From Candidatus Eisenbergiella merdavium (GTDB taxonomy: Bacteria > Bacillota > Clostridia > Lachnospirales > Lachnospiraceae): a stretch of 64,000 nucleotides of DNA. The notes beneath the pieces are model-generated. The model was not told the DNA's origin, ran no database searches, and worked only from the letters and a program-made list of their open reading frames with translations. Position numbers and translations under genes: made by a program. How positions within the stretch are numbered: position 1 is the stretch's first letter; every line of letters begins with the position of its first letter. Shown one piece after another: positions 51,692 through 60,467 of the stretch. The stretch is from assembly GCA_019119595.1 (NCBI GenBank), contig DWWS01000006.1:62001-126000 (forward strand), read 5' to 3'.

Positions 51692-52195
51692 ATGGCAGAG
51701 ATTATTAACGTATTCAAGGAAAATATACCTACCATGAGATTTATCGGAAAGAAATACGATAATTTTGGACATTGGGGCGAATGGTGGCAAAATGGTTGGT
51801 TTGATATTCTTGAAAAAACCATGGGCGGTACAGACAAAATAACTGTTCTATGGGAAAATGGTGGCGGTTATATTGGCGTTGAAAGACGGGCGGACGGGCA
51901 ACCTTTTGAATATTACATAGGTATGTTTGCTCCTGAAAATACACTTGTACCTGAAGGTTTTGTAAGCGTTGATTTTAGGGATTTGAGTTTAGGGACTTGT
52001 TGGATTTACGGCAAAGAAAACGAAGTCCACGACACAAGTGCTTGTGAGCAAAAACTTGCTGAAAACGGTATGAAGATATGGAGTGACGATAAGGGGGCGG
52101 TATGGTCTTTTGAAAATTGTCTGTGTCCCCGCTATACAACACCAGATGACAAAGGAAATGTAATTCTTGATTATTGTTATTTCATTGTGAAGTAA
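51692..52195 (+). CDS. GyrI-like small-molecule-binding protein, atypically AT-rich
   Basis: A 167-residue protein with the GyrI-like (AraC effector-binding) fold: IPTMRFIGKKYD, then YIGVERRADGQPFEYYIGMF and the C-terminal ILDYCYFIVK. Free-standing members bind drugs or hydrophobic ligands. Base composition is much more AT-rich than both neighbours, with codons such as AAT, TTT and AAA dominant, so recent transfer is likely. AGGAGA is 8 bases from the ATG. Confidence 0.78.
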   Translation: MAEIINVFKENIPTMRFIGKKYDNFGHWGEWWQNGWFDILEKTMGGTDKITVLWENGGGYIGVERRADGQPFEYYIGMFAPENTLVPEGFVSVDFRDLSLGTCWIYGKENEVHDTSACEQKLAENGMKIWSDDKGAVWSFENCLCPRYTTPDDKGNVILDYCYFIVK

Positions 52196-52213
52196 GATAA
52201 GCAGGCTTTTTAT

Positions 52214-52324
52214 ATGATGAATCATGATAGTATTGAAGTATCAGACAAAGTGTTCGGCTTTGCTACGCCTGCACAAAAAGAATTTACCGGATTTTTAGAG
52301 AAAAGGCGTTTGAAACAGCAGTAA
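52214..52324 (+). CDS. Small hypothetical ORF in the AT-rich patch
   Basis: A 36-residue reading frame (MMNHDSIEV... to FLEKRRLKQQ) just after the GyrI-like gene. The composition looks protein-like, but there is no good SD and I recognise no family; it may be the tail of a deleted gene brought in with the GyrI-like gene. Confidence 0.25.
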   Translation: MMNHDSIEVSDKVFGFATPAQKEFTGFLEKRRLKQQ

Positions 52325-52463
52325 AATAAGGTGTAGATTTGATATTTACATATGTGTGTGCCTTTGAAATGCAAGCAGAAAAGGACTAAAAAAGCAAAAT
52401 CTGACCAGTGAAAAGCCATTTTTCGGAAGCGGATGGAATAAAACCGGCTTATACTTATTTTAT

Positions 52464-52497
52464 TGATTTTAACAGATATTTGACTGATTTTAACAGA
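52464..52497 (+). promoter_or_regulatory. 13-bp direct repeats 21 bp apart upstream of the GH3 gene
   Basis: TGATTTTAACAGA occurs at 52464-52476 and 52485-52497. A 21-base centre spacing is two helical turns, as for AraC-type tandem half-sites. TATACT at 52450-52455 could be a -10 box. The remaining leader to 52617 shows nothing else. Confidence 0.5.
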
Positions 52498-52617
52498 CGG
52501 AGCGCAGGACGGGAGGGAACGGATTCTGAGGAAGCTGAGGCATCTGAGATAGCTGAGGCAGCGGCCTCCCACTGCGGCAGAGAAGCACGGACGCTTCAGG
52601 AAATGGAGGAAAAGAGG

Positions 52618-54735
52618 ATGAGAGACAGAAGGAAGGCCGAGGCGGCCGCAAAGGAGCTGGTATCCCAAATGACGCTGGAGGAGAGGGCCTCCCAGCTTCG
52701 CTATGATTCGCCCGCGATCCCAAGGCTGGGGGTTCCGGCCTATAACTGGTGGAACGAGGCGCTGCACGGCGTGGCAAGGGCGGGCGTTGCGACCAGCTTC
52801 CCGCAGGCCATCGGGATGGCGGCGGCCTTTGACGACGGGCTGCTTCGAACCATCGGAGACGCGGTGGCGACGGAGGGACGCGCCAAGTACAACGAATATG
52901 CAAAACGGGGGGACAGGGACATCTATAAGGGACTTACCTTCTGGTCTCCTAACGTGAATATTTTCCGGGATCCCAGATGGGGCAGGGGACACGAGACCTA
53001 CGGAGAGGATCCGTATCTGACCTCCCGCCTGGGCGTGGCCTATGTGGAGGGCCTGCAGGGAACAGGGGAGGATGGAGAGTATCTGAAGACGGCGGCCTGC
53101 GCAAAGCATTTTGCAGTGCATTCCGGCCCGGAGGGCGTGCGCCACGAATTTAACGCGGAAGCGGGAAAAAAGGATATGTACGAAACCTATCTTCCCGCCT
53201 TTGAGGCCTGCGTGAAGGAGGGAGAGGTGGAAGCCGTCATGGGCGCCTACAACCGTACCAACGGGGAACCCTGCTGCGGCAGCGACACTCTGATCCGCGG
53301 GATCCTGAGAGGGGAATGGGAGTTTCAGGGCCATTTCGTGTCCGACTGCTGGGCCATCAAGGATTTTCATGAGCACCACCTGGTGACCAAAACGCCGGAG
53401 GAGTCCGCGGCGATGGCGCTGAAGGCGGGCTGCGACGTGAACTGCGGCGTCACCTATCTGCATCTTCTGAAGGCGTACCAACAGGGGCTTGTGACGGAGG
53501 AAGAGATCACGCAGGCGGCGGAGCGGCTGTTCACCACCCGCTTCATGCTGGGCTGCTTTACGGAAACGGAGTATGACAGGATCCCCTATGAGACGGTGGA
53601 ATGCCGGGAGCATCTGGAGCTTGCGCAGAAGATCGCAAGGGAGGGGATGGTCCTTCTGAAAAACGACGGAACCCTGCCGCTTCGTAAGGACAGCCTGAAA
53701 ACCATCGGCGTGATCGGGCCGAACGCCAACAGCAGAAGCCCTCTGGTGGGAAATTATCACGGAACCGCTTCCCGCTACATCACCATGCTGGAGGGAATCC
53801 AGGACGCGGTGGGTGACGAGGTTCGGGTGCTCTATTCCGAGGGCTGCCACCTGTTTAAGGATCGGGTGGAAGGGCTCGGCTGGAGACAGGACCGCATTTC
53901 GGAGGCACTCACAGTGGCGGCGCACAGCGACGTTGTGGTGCTCTGCCTTGGTCTGGACGAAACCCTGGAGGGTGAGGAGGGCGATACCGGAAACAGCTAT
54001 GCCTCCGGTGACAAGGAGGATCTGCGGCTTCCGGAATCCCAGAGGGAGCTTCTCGAGGCCGTCTGCGGCTGCGGAAAGCCCGTTGTGGTCTGCGTGCTCA
54101 CCGGAAGCGCGGTGGATCTAAGCTTTGCGGACGAGCATGCGAACGCCGTCCTTCAGGTATGGTATCCCGGCGCGGGAGGCGGAAAGGCCGCTGCTGCACT
54201 TCTGTTCGGAGACTGCTCTCCCTCCGGAAAGCTTCCCGTGACTTTCTACCGGGATCTGGAGGGCTTCCCGGAATTTACGGATTATTCCATGAAGGGCCGC
54301 ACCTACCGCTATCTGGAAAAGGAGCCCCTCTATCCCTTCGGCTATGGCCTGACCTACAGCCGCGTTGAGGTGAAGGAGGCCGCGCTTCCTGATGCGCCGC
54401 AGGCCGGCAGGGATTATACGGTGCGCGCGGTGCTGGAAAATACCGGTTCCTTCGATACGAACGAGGTGCTCCAGGTTTATATCCGGGCGGAGGATTCCGT
54501 CTGGGCTCCGCTCCATCCTTCCCTCTGTGCCTTTGCCAGAGTGAGCCTGAAGGCGGGGGAGAGAAAGGAAGTGAGCCTGACCGTTCCGGCTTCCTCCCTG
54601 ACCGTCGTGGATGAAGAGGGCAGACGGCTCGTGGACGGGACGCATTTCAGCCTTTACGTGGGAACCAGCCAGCCCGATGAGAGAAGCGCAGCGCTTACCG
54701 GGATGAGACCGGTCCGGATCGAGATCGCGTTATAA
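52618..54735 (+). CDS. Glycoside hydrolase family 3 (beta-xylosidase/beta-glucosidase type)
   Basis: A 705-residue cytoplasmic enzyme: N-terminal barrel (about residues 10-280), alpha/beta sandwich (about 340-570) and fibronectin-III-like C-terminal domain. Motifs GVPAYNWWNEALHGVAR and PRWGRGHETYGEDPYL resemble the plant and bacterial beta-xylosidase branch. The nucleophile is Asp243 in GHFVSDCWAI. GGAGG lies 8 bases before the ATG at 52618. It precedes the second transporter operon and is separated from it by a terminator. Confidence 0.9.
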   Translation: MRDRRKAEAAAKELVSQMTLEERASQLRYDSPAIPRLGVPAYNWWNEALHGVARAGVATSFPQAIGMAAAFDDGLLRTIGDAVATEGRAKYNEYAKRGDRDIYKGLTFWSPNVNIFRDPRWGRGHETYGEDPYLTSRLGVAYVEGLQGTGEDGEYLKTAACAKHFAVHSGPEGVRHEFNAEAGKKDMYETYLPAFEACVKEGEVEAVMGAYNRTNGEPCCGSDTLIRGILRGEWEFQGHFVSDCWAIKDFHEHHLVTKTPEESAAMALKAGCDVNCGVTYLHLLKAYQQGLVTEEEITQAAERLFTTRFMLGCFTETEYDRIPYETVECREHLELAQKIAREGMVLLKNDGTLPLRKDSLKTIGVIGPNANSRSPLVGNYHGTASRYITMLEGIQDAVGDEVRVLYSEGCHLFKDRVEGLGWRQDRISEALTVAAHSDVVVLCLGLDETLEGEEGDTGNSYASGDKEDLRLPESQRELLEAVCGCGKPVVVCVLTGSAVDLSFADEHANAVLQVWYPGAGGGKAAAALLFGDCSPSGKLPVTFYRDLEGFPEFTDYSMKGRTYRYLEKEPLYPFGYGLTYSRVEVKEAALPDAPQAGRDYTVRAVLENTGSFDTNEVLQVYIRAEDSVWAPLHPSLCAFARVSLKAGERKEVSLTVPASSLTVVDEEGRRLVDGTHFSLYVGTSQPDERSAALTGMRPVRIEIAL

Positions 54736-54761
54736 AAGAAAAGACAATACGGAACAAAAGG

Positions 54762-54810
54762 AAAAAAGACAGGCGGCAGGCCGATGGAGAACTGCTGCCT
54801 GTCTTTTTTG
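54762..54810. terminator. Strong terminator after the GH3 gene
   Basis: An 18-bp stem including A6/T6 (54762-54779 with 54792-54809) around GCCGATGGAGAA. It could work on both strands. From here to 55184 no gene is seen: the stretch is AT-rich, with a small AAAAATG-CA-CATTTTT palindrome at 55006-55021. Confidence 0.9.
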
Positions 54811-54920
54811 GACTTTCAGGTCGAAAGGCCGGACGACAAAATTTGTATCCAGGTGACGGAACGCCTGCTTTTATCATGTCTTGAATTTCTGTATGCCACC
54901 CGGCAATTTATTTTTTGTTG

Positions 54921-54948
54921 TTGTAAACGGACAGAATATCTGTAAAAT
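54921..54948 (+). promoter_or_regulatory. Candidate promoter of the second sugar-transport operon
   Basis: TTGTAA (54921-54926), 16 bases, TAAAAT (54943-54948), leaving a leader of about 230 bases. Other AT-rich hexamers nearby make this tentative. Confidence 0.35.
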
Positions 54949-55184
54949 TCCAAATTTTAATAATTAATTTTAAAAAAATAGGGCTTAAAAAATTTGAAAA
55001 CTATGAAAAATGCACATTTTTTTAAGAGATCTAAACTATTTATGGTTGAATATGCCATGAAAGAAATGATACGCTTGCCGCAACAAAAGCAGCGCCGGAC
55101 AGGGCGCAGCAGACGGAGCCGGGCCGAACGGGTCAGCGGCTGAAAAAGAAAAAGACGATCAAAATGAAAGATGAGGTCCTGATG

Positions 55185-56150
55185 ATGAAAAAGAATGCCG
55201 CCGCAAAAAAGGCAGCCGCCATTCCGGGGAAGCGGATGAGCCTGATGCAGGAGATTCGGAAAAAGTGGTTCTTCTATCTGATCCCGATTCCCGGAATTCT
55301 CTGCCTGATCCTGTTTTCCTATCTGCCGATGGCAGGACTGTATGTGGTCTTTGAACGCTATACCTACCAGGGAGGGCTGTTCGGCAGTGAATTTGTGGGT
55401 CTGCAGAATTTCAAATTTTTCTTTATGAACATTGACAATGCCATACGCGCCACAAGAAATACGCTGGTGATCAACGGTCTCAGCATCGTGATCGGCGTGG
55501 TGGTCAATGTGGGGCTTGCCATTATGCTGAATGAGATCAACGCGAAACGCTATCGCAAGATCACCCAGTCCGTCATGCTGTTTCCCTATTTTATCTCCTG
55601 GATCGTGGTAGGTATGGTGGCGCTGGCGCTTCTGGATGAGGATACGGGAATGATCAATTCCATCATAAGCGCGCTGGGAGGAACGCCGGTAGACTGGTAT
55701 TCCAATCCGGATTACTGGTGGCCGATCATGATTTTTACCACTGTCTGGAAGGGCGCGGGCTACGGTTCCATCATCTATTTCTGCGCGCTGACCGGTTTCG
55801 ACCAGAGCCTGTATGAGGCGGCGGAGATCGACGGGGCGGGAAGATGGCAGAGGATCCGGCGCATCACGATTCCCCTTCTGAAGCCCACGGTCATTATCAT
55901 GTTCCTGCTGAATGTGGGCGGCGTTCTCGCAGGAGGCGTGGATCAGATCATGGGTATGACCAGCCTGAATCCGTTCCTGCTGGAAACCACGGACACGATC
56001 GCCACCTTCGTGTATCGTTCCGCGATTCAAAACGGTCAGTTTGAATCCGCGTCGGCGATCACGCTGTACCAGTCCATGTTCGGCTTCCTTCTGGTGATGG
56101 GGGCGAATCTGCTGGTGAAAAAGGTGGATCCGGATTACGCGCTGTTCTGA
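55185..56150 (+). CDS. CUT1 sugar ABC transporter permease, LplB-like (second system)
   Basis: A 321-residue, six-helix permease with an Ala/Lys-rich N-terminus. The EAA loop is YEAAEIDGAGRWQRIRRITIP and the C-terminus LVKKVDPDYALF is LplB-like. It is a paralogue of the permease at 37792. GAGG lies 8 bases before 55185; the adjacent ATG at 55182 is equally possible. Its partner starts 67 bases downstream. Confidence 0.9.
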   Translation: MKKNAAAKKAAAIPGKRMSLMQEIRKKWFFYLIPIPGILCLILFSYLPMAGLYVVFERYTYQGGLFGSEFVGLQNFKFFFMNIDNAIRATRNTLVINGLSIVIGVVVNVGLAIMLNEINAKRYRKITQSVMLFPYFISWIVVGMVALALLDEDTGMINSIISALGGTPVDWYSNPDYWWPIMIFTTVWKGAGYGSIIYFCALTGFDQSLYEAAEIDGAGRWQRIRRITIPLLKPTVIIMFLLNVGGVLAGGVDQIMGMTSLNPFLLETTDTIATFVYRSAIQNGQFESASAITLYQSMFGFLLVMGANLLVKKVDPDYALF

Positions 56151-56217
56151 TAAAATGGAGCGTGGCTGAGATGGATCCTGGCATCGCCCCATCGCACGCT
56201 CCGGAATGGAGATGAAA

Positions 56218-57141
56218 ATGAAAAAAATGAAAACAGGAAAAAAGATACAGGAAATGCCGTCGCGCAGAACAAAGGAGAGCGTCCTCTGCTATGTGGTGGT
56301 GGGATTGGTGGCGATAAGCTGCTTCCTTCCGTTCTGGATCGCGTTTGTCGCCTCCATTTCGGATGAGACGGCCATTGTGAATGAGGGCTTCTCCCTGCTT
56401 CCAAGAGGGGCTTCCCTGGAAACCTACCGCTTTATTCTGAACAATAAGGGAACCATGCTGTGGAGAGCCTATGGGGTATCCTTCGTGAGCGTGCTGATCG
56501 GAACCGTGTACTCAGTGTCTGTGATGTCTCTGTTCGCCTACGCTGCCGCCCAGAAAAAGGAAAACTTCCGTTTCGCCAACGCGCTTTCCTTTTTTGCCTG
56601 GTTTACCATGATCTTCAGCGGCGGTCTGCTTCCCTGGTATATTCTGTGTACCCGGTATTATGGACTGCAGAACAACGTATGGGCGCTGATCCTGCCCTAC
56701 GGAATGAATGTATTTTATATGTTCGTGCTGAAAAATAATTTCCGGGCGGTTCCGGAGGAGCTGGTGGAGGCGGCCAAAATAGACGGGGCGTCCGATGCGA
56801 GGATCTTTTTTACCATCGCGCTCCCGCTGGCAAAGGTGGGGCTGGTCAGCGTGATACTTTTCATGGCTCTTCAGTACTGGAACGACTTCTATCTGTCCCT
56901 GTACCTGATCACTAAAACGGATCTGTATACCCTGCAGAAGCTGCTGTATAATATGATGTCCAATATTTCGGCTCTGCTGTCCAATTCGACTCTGCAGTCG
57001 GCCAGAGAGCATATCGTTCTGCCGTCCAATACGGCGCGGATGGCGATGACGGTCTTTACAGTGCTTCCGGTGATGGTGTTCTATCCGTTCGCACAGAGAT
57101 ATTTTGTAAAGGGAATTACCGTGGGGGCGGTGAAGGGGTGA
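56218..57141 (+). CDS. CUT1 sugar ABC transporter permease, YtcP-like (second system)
   Basis: A 307-residue permease with EAA loop LVEAAKIDGASDARIFFTIALPL and the YtcP-type ending RYFVKGITVGAVKG. Three ATGs (56206, 56212, 56218) lie close together; GGAG at 56208-56211 fits 56218. The upstream CGCTCCGGAATGGAG resembles the tail of the repeated SD element at 19863 and 38857. Confidence 0.9.
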   Translation: MKKMKTGKKIQEMPSRRTKESVLCYVVVGLVAISCFLPFWIAFVASISDETAIVNEGFSLLPRGASLETYRFILNNKGTMLWRAYGVSFVSVLIGTVYSVSVMSLFAYAAAQKKENFRFANALSFFAWFTMIFSGGLLPWYILCTRYYGLQNNVWALILPYGMNVFYMFVLKNNFRAVPEELVEAAKIDGASDARIFFTIALPLAKVGLVSVILFMALQYWNDFYLSLYLITKTDLYTLQKLLYNMMSNISALLSNSTLQSAREHIVLPSNTARMAMTVFTVLPVMVFYPFAQRYFVKGITVGAVKG

Positions 57142-57212
57142 TTGCCCCCACACCTGCGGAAATCCATAGATCAAAGCAGCGGCGCGAAGAGGCCGCGGAA
57201 AGAGAGGAAGAA

Positions 57213-58796
57213 ATGAAGAAGAGATTTTTGGCACTGGCAATGAGCCTTCTGATGATGGCGTCCGTTCTTGCGGGATGCGGTTCGCAGGGCGCATCCGGTA
57301 CTGCGGGGGAAACGCAGCAGAGCGAGGCGTCGGCGGAGGGGGCCGCCGCGTCAGAGGAGGCCGCAGGGGAAGATGCGGAAGAAAGCGCTGATGCGCAGGC
57401 TGTTTCCAATCAGGAGCTGGTGGAGCTTCGTCTGATTTTCTACGGGGATATGTCGTCGCGGCGGGAGGAATTTTTCAAAAATGAATTCCATGACGCTGTT
57501 CTGGAGGATCTGAACATCGATCTTACGGTGGAATTCCTGCCCTGGGGCTCCGATACGAACATATCCACCATGCTGGCAAGCGGGGAAAGATTCGCGGTGG
57601 AATATATCGTATCCAATTATGACTGGCATACCAAGGGATATCTGGCGGAAATCGACGAGTCCCTGCTGGAAACCCATCTGCCCGATCTGATCGCCATGCG
57701 CGGAGAGAACAACGGCTTTGAATGTGTGAAGTACGAGGGAAAGATATACGCGGTTCCCTTTGGAAATAAGCCCTATTCCGGTTCCATGCAGTATTTTGAC
57801 GTAAGAGGGGATATTCTGGATGAGCTGGGCTATGCCCCGGAGGATATTACCACGCTGGAGCAGCTGGAGGAGGTGTTCGCAGCCTGTAAGGAGAGCCATC
57901 CTGAGATGCGCACGGTCATGAACCTGGATTTCCTGCCCTATGCGCTTTGGGCGTATTGCGGAGAGGGAACCAGATCCCTGAATGAAGGCAATGATTTCGT
58001 CTATGTCAATGAGGAAGAGGAAGGGGACAAAGTTTACAGCTATTTTGAATCCGAGGCGTTTAAAAATCTGTGTGAAATCACCAGCAGATGGGCGGAAGCC
58101 GGATATATCGATAAGGATCTGATCACCAATCCCTCCCAGAGCGACGCGGACTGGAACGCGGCAAACTGTCTTGCCAGAAATGGAATGCCCGGCTCTCTGA
58201 TCTCCAGCACGCTGAAGACGGCAGATCCGGATGCCTATGAGACCATGGTAAAGATCGGCGATCAGGAAAAGATCAAGAATAAGGATTATGACTGGGGAAT
58301 CGCCATCTCTGCGGCGGATCAGGAAAATGTAGCCCGCTGGCTGGATTTGTTCAACTGGATGAATAAGGATCAGGAGCATTTTAACTTCTGCGTATACGGC
58401 GTAGAGGGCAAGGATTATGAGGTGAATGAGGATGGAACGATCACCAAGCTGGTATCCGATTCCTTCATTGACAGCTGGTTTATGGAAGCGATTCCCTACA
58501 ATACCTATGATCCTTCCTTTGATCAGGAAACCATTAACAAGTATGAGCATTGGGACGATGACGCTGTATTCTCCAAGCTGACCGGCTTTTCCTTCGATAC
58601 CACGCCGGTTACCACGGAAATCGCGATGCTGACCTCCATTTATGATGAGAAGCTCAAGCCCATGATGTGGGGGCTGATGGACTATGAGGAGAACATCGAC
58701 GGCGTGATCGAGGAAATGAAGGCCGCCGGACTGGATACCTATGTCGCGGAATACCAGAGACAGTTTTCAGAATTTTATGCGCAGCAGAATCAGTAA
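57213..58796 (+). CDS. Sugar-binding lipoprotein of the second CUT1 transporter
   Basis: A 527-residue lipoprotein with lipobox VLAGC (Cys22) and an Ala/Glu-rich linker to about residue 65. The mature part is a large solute-binding fold with RLIFYGDMSSRREEFFKN at its start and TSIYDEKLKPMMWGLMDYEEN, typical of LplA-like proteins, near the end. It should bind an oligosaccharide for the two preceding permeases. GAGAGGAAG is the SD. Confidence 0.88.
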   Translation: MKKRFLALAMSLLMMASVLAGCGSQGASGTAGETQQSEASAEGAAASEEAAGEDAEESADAQAVSNQELVELRLIFYGDMSSRREEFFKNEFHDAVLEDLNIDLTVEFLPWGSDTNISTMLASGERFAVEYIVSNYDWHTKGYLAEIDESLLETHLPDLIAMRGENNGFECVKYEGKIYAVPFGNKPYSGSMQYFDVRGDILDELGYAPEDITTLEQLEEVFAACKESHPEMRTVMNLDFLPYALWAYCGEGTRSLNEGNDFVYVNEEEEGDKVYSYFESEAFKNLCEITSRWAEAGYIDKDLITNPSQSDADWNAANCLARNGMPGSLISSTLKTADPDAYETMVKIGDQEKIKNKDYDWGIAISAADQENVARWLDLFNWMNKDQEHFNFCVYGVEGKDYEVNEDGTITKLVSDSFIDSWFMEAIPYNTYDPSFDQETINKYEHWDDDAVFSKLTGFSFDTTPVTTEIAMLTSIYDEKLKPMMWGLMDYEENIDGVIEEMKAAGLDTYVAEYQRQFSEFYAQQNQ

Positions 58797-58817
58797 TTAA
58801 TTAGCTTAATCTGCCTG

Positions 58818-58843
58818 GGGCGTCTGACATGGTGCAGACGCCC
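58818..58843 (+). other. Intercistronic hairpin
   Basis: GGGCGTCTG pairs with CAGACGCCC (58818-58826 with 58835-58843), followed by TTCCTGT. It may be a weak terminator or an mRNA-stabilising end for the transporter transcript. Confidence 0.5.
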
Positions 58844-58876
58844 TTCCTGTACATACATTGAAAAGGGGAGCTGAAA

Positions 58877-60298
58877 ATGGGAAACGAACTGAGAGAAGGC
58901 ATATTTTGTCCTGAAGAAGGGGCCGATTATGAGCAGGTGGCATATTTTTCGCCGTACAGAGGGCATATTCATAATCCGGGGATGGGAATCGTATCCATGG
59001 CGATCAGCGATCATATGGTGACCGGATATACGCCTCAGGAGAGAGCGGCAAATGATCTGAAAAAGCCCTTTTGTCTGACACGCAGGATGCTGGAGGAGGT
59101 AACGGCTCTTCCCTACATTGATAATCTTTATATCCGCGTCGGCTGGAATGATGTGCAGAAGGAAAAGGGACGCCTGGATGTGATTCCGGAATTTGAGATG
59201 GCCGTGGAAGCGGCGCAAAGAGCCGGAATCAGCTGGGGCTTTCGTATCATGCAGGCATCTCCCAGCAATCCGAGAGAGCATCTGCTGCCGGACTTTCTGG
59301 CGGACCGGGTTCCGATGTGCCCATATTATGACGGGGCGGTTTACGGGCCCTCTCCGAGGAAGCTTCCGTTGTATACGGAGGAATATCTGAAATACTGGAG
59401 GGAGATGCTGTTTCTTCTGGGAGAAAGATATGACGGCAATCCGGCATTGGAATATGCCGACGTGTCCGGCTTCGGCCTGTGGGGGGAGGGGCACCATGGC
59501 TGCAGGGCGACACCGGACGGCCCTGTGGTGAATCTGGAGCCTGGGAGCAGGGAACGGATGGAAGAGGTGGTGGAAAGACTGATCGACAGCCATCGGGAAG
59601 CCTTTCCAATGACCCCGATGGTGCTGAATCTGATTCTCAGTGAATACAGGGCCGGCGAGCGGGCGATCCGGGAGGGCTGCTGGGTGCGGAGGGACAGCTA
59701 TTATCATTGGTTTCAGGCGGATCAGGCCTGGCATGGACTGCATAAATGCGGGGATGCGGCCATGATTTTTGAAACGGTGATGCCGGGAATCGGAATGGAG
59801 GATCATGAGGATCCTGCCTTTCGGCATACCTTTATGGATACGCCGGATAAAATGTGCGACTATGGAGCGGCTTATGGGATTGTGGGATTTAACATTCCGG
59901 ATACGCTGTATGCCGATCATATGATGCCGCAGCTGTTTGAACCTTTTTTTCAAAGGCTGGGCTACCGGCTGCGCCCTTCCATCGTATGGAAGCAGAAAAA
60001 GAAGGACGGAGGTGAAAGCCTTATTCTGGGAATGGTAAACGACGGCTGTGCCAATCCGCCCGGAACCCTGTACTTTCAGGCGGAAATAAAAGGTCGGAAA
60101 ACCGGGGTAAGGATAAATGGAGCAGAGCTTGGCGGAAAGATGTGTCTGGTGGAGCTGCCGCTTCCTCAGGGTGGCGGGGATGAGGCAGTATTAAGCCTGT
60201 ATCTGGATATCGGGAAAAAGCGCAGGCCTGTGCGGTTCGCAGCGGATGTGAGAAGCAGGGAGGCACCCTTTACGCTGACAATCCGTTTGAAACACTGA
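58877..60298 (+). CDS. Glycosidase-like protein of DUF4832 type
   Basis: A 473-residue protein beginning with the HNPGMGIV motif of DUF4832-type proteins, followed by an apparent TIM barrel (LYIRVGWNDVQKEKGRLDV, GFRIMQASPSN, YADVSGFGLWGEGHHG with a likely catalytic Glu) and a C-terminal beta domain (about residues 370-473, VNDGCANPPGTLYFQAEI). No signal peptide. Substrate unknown; its place between the transporter and the AraC regulator makes it part of the utilisation locus. Confidence 0.65.
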   Translation: MGNELREGIFCPEEGADYEQVAYFSPYRGHIHNPGMGIVSMAISDHMVTGYTPQERAANDLKKPFCLTRRMLEEVTALPYIDNLYIRVGWNDVQKEKGRLDVIPEFEMAVEAAQRAGISWGFRIMQASPSNPREHLLPDFLADRVPMCPYYDGAVYGPSPRKLPLYTEEYLKYWREMLFLLGERYDGNPALEYADVSGFGLWGEGHHGCRATPDGPVVNLEPGSRERMEEVVERLIDSHREAFPMTPMVLNLILSEYRAGERAIREGCWVRRDSYYHWFQADQAWHGLHKCGDAAMIFETVMPGIGMEDHEDPAFRHTFMDTPDKMCDYGAAYGIVGFNIPDTLYADHMMPQLFEPFFQRLGYRLRPSIVWKQKKKDGGESLILGMVNDGCANPPGTLYFQAEIKGRKTGVRINGAELGGKMCLVELPLPQGGGDEAVLSLYLDIGKKRRPVRFAADVRSREAPFTLTIRLKH

Positions 60299-60306
60299 TT
60301 TCATGA

Positions 60307-60321
60307 ATGAAAAAGTTTCAT
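60307..60321 (+). promoter_or_regulatory. Small palindrome upstream of the AraC gene
   Basis: ATGAAA-AAG-TTTCAT between the DUF4832 and AraC genes; a possible operator. A TAAAAT at 60371-60376 could be a -10 box but lacks a good -35. Confidence 0.25.
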
Positions 60322-60467
60322 AAAGCGGACAGCTTCAAAAAATGGAGCCGCAAATTTTTGTTATATGTGATAAAATAGAAAAACACGAATCAGGACGGGA
60401 AATATGCCAAAGGGGATGCGCCGGGACTGCGGCCTGCCGTCTTAAGCGGGGAGAAAGGGGAACACAA

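Noticed and set aside
51692-52324. GyrI-like gene as part of an AraC regulator
   Set aside because: No AraC HTH segment is encoded upstream or downstream; the protein starts cleanly at its own SD.
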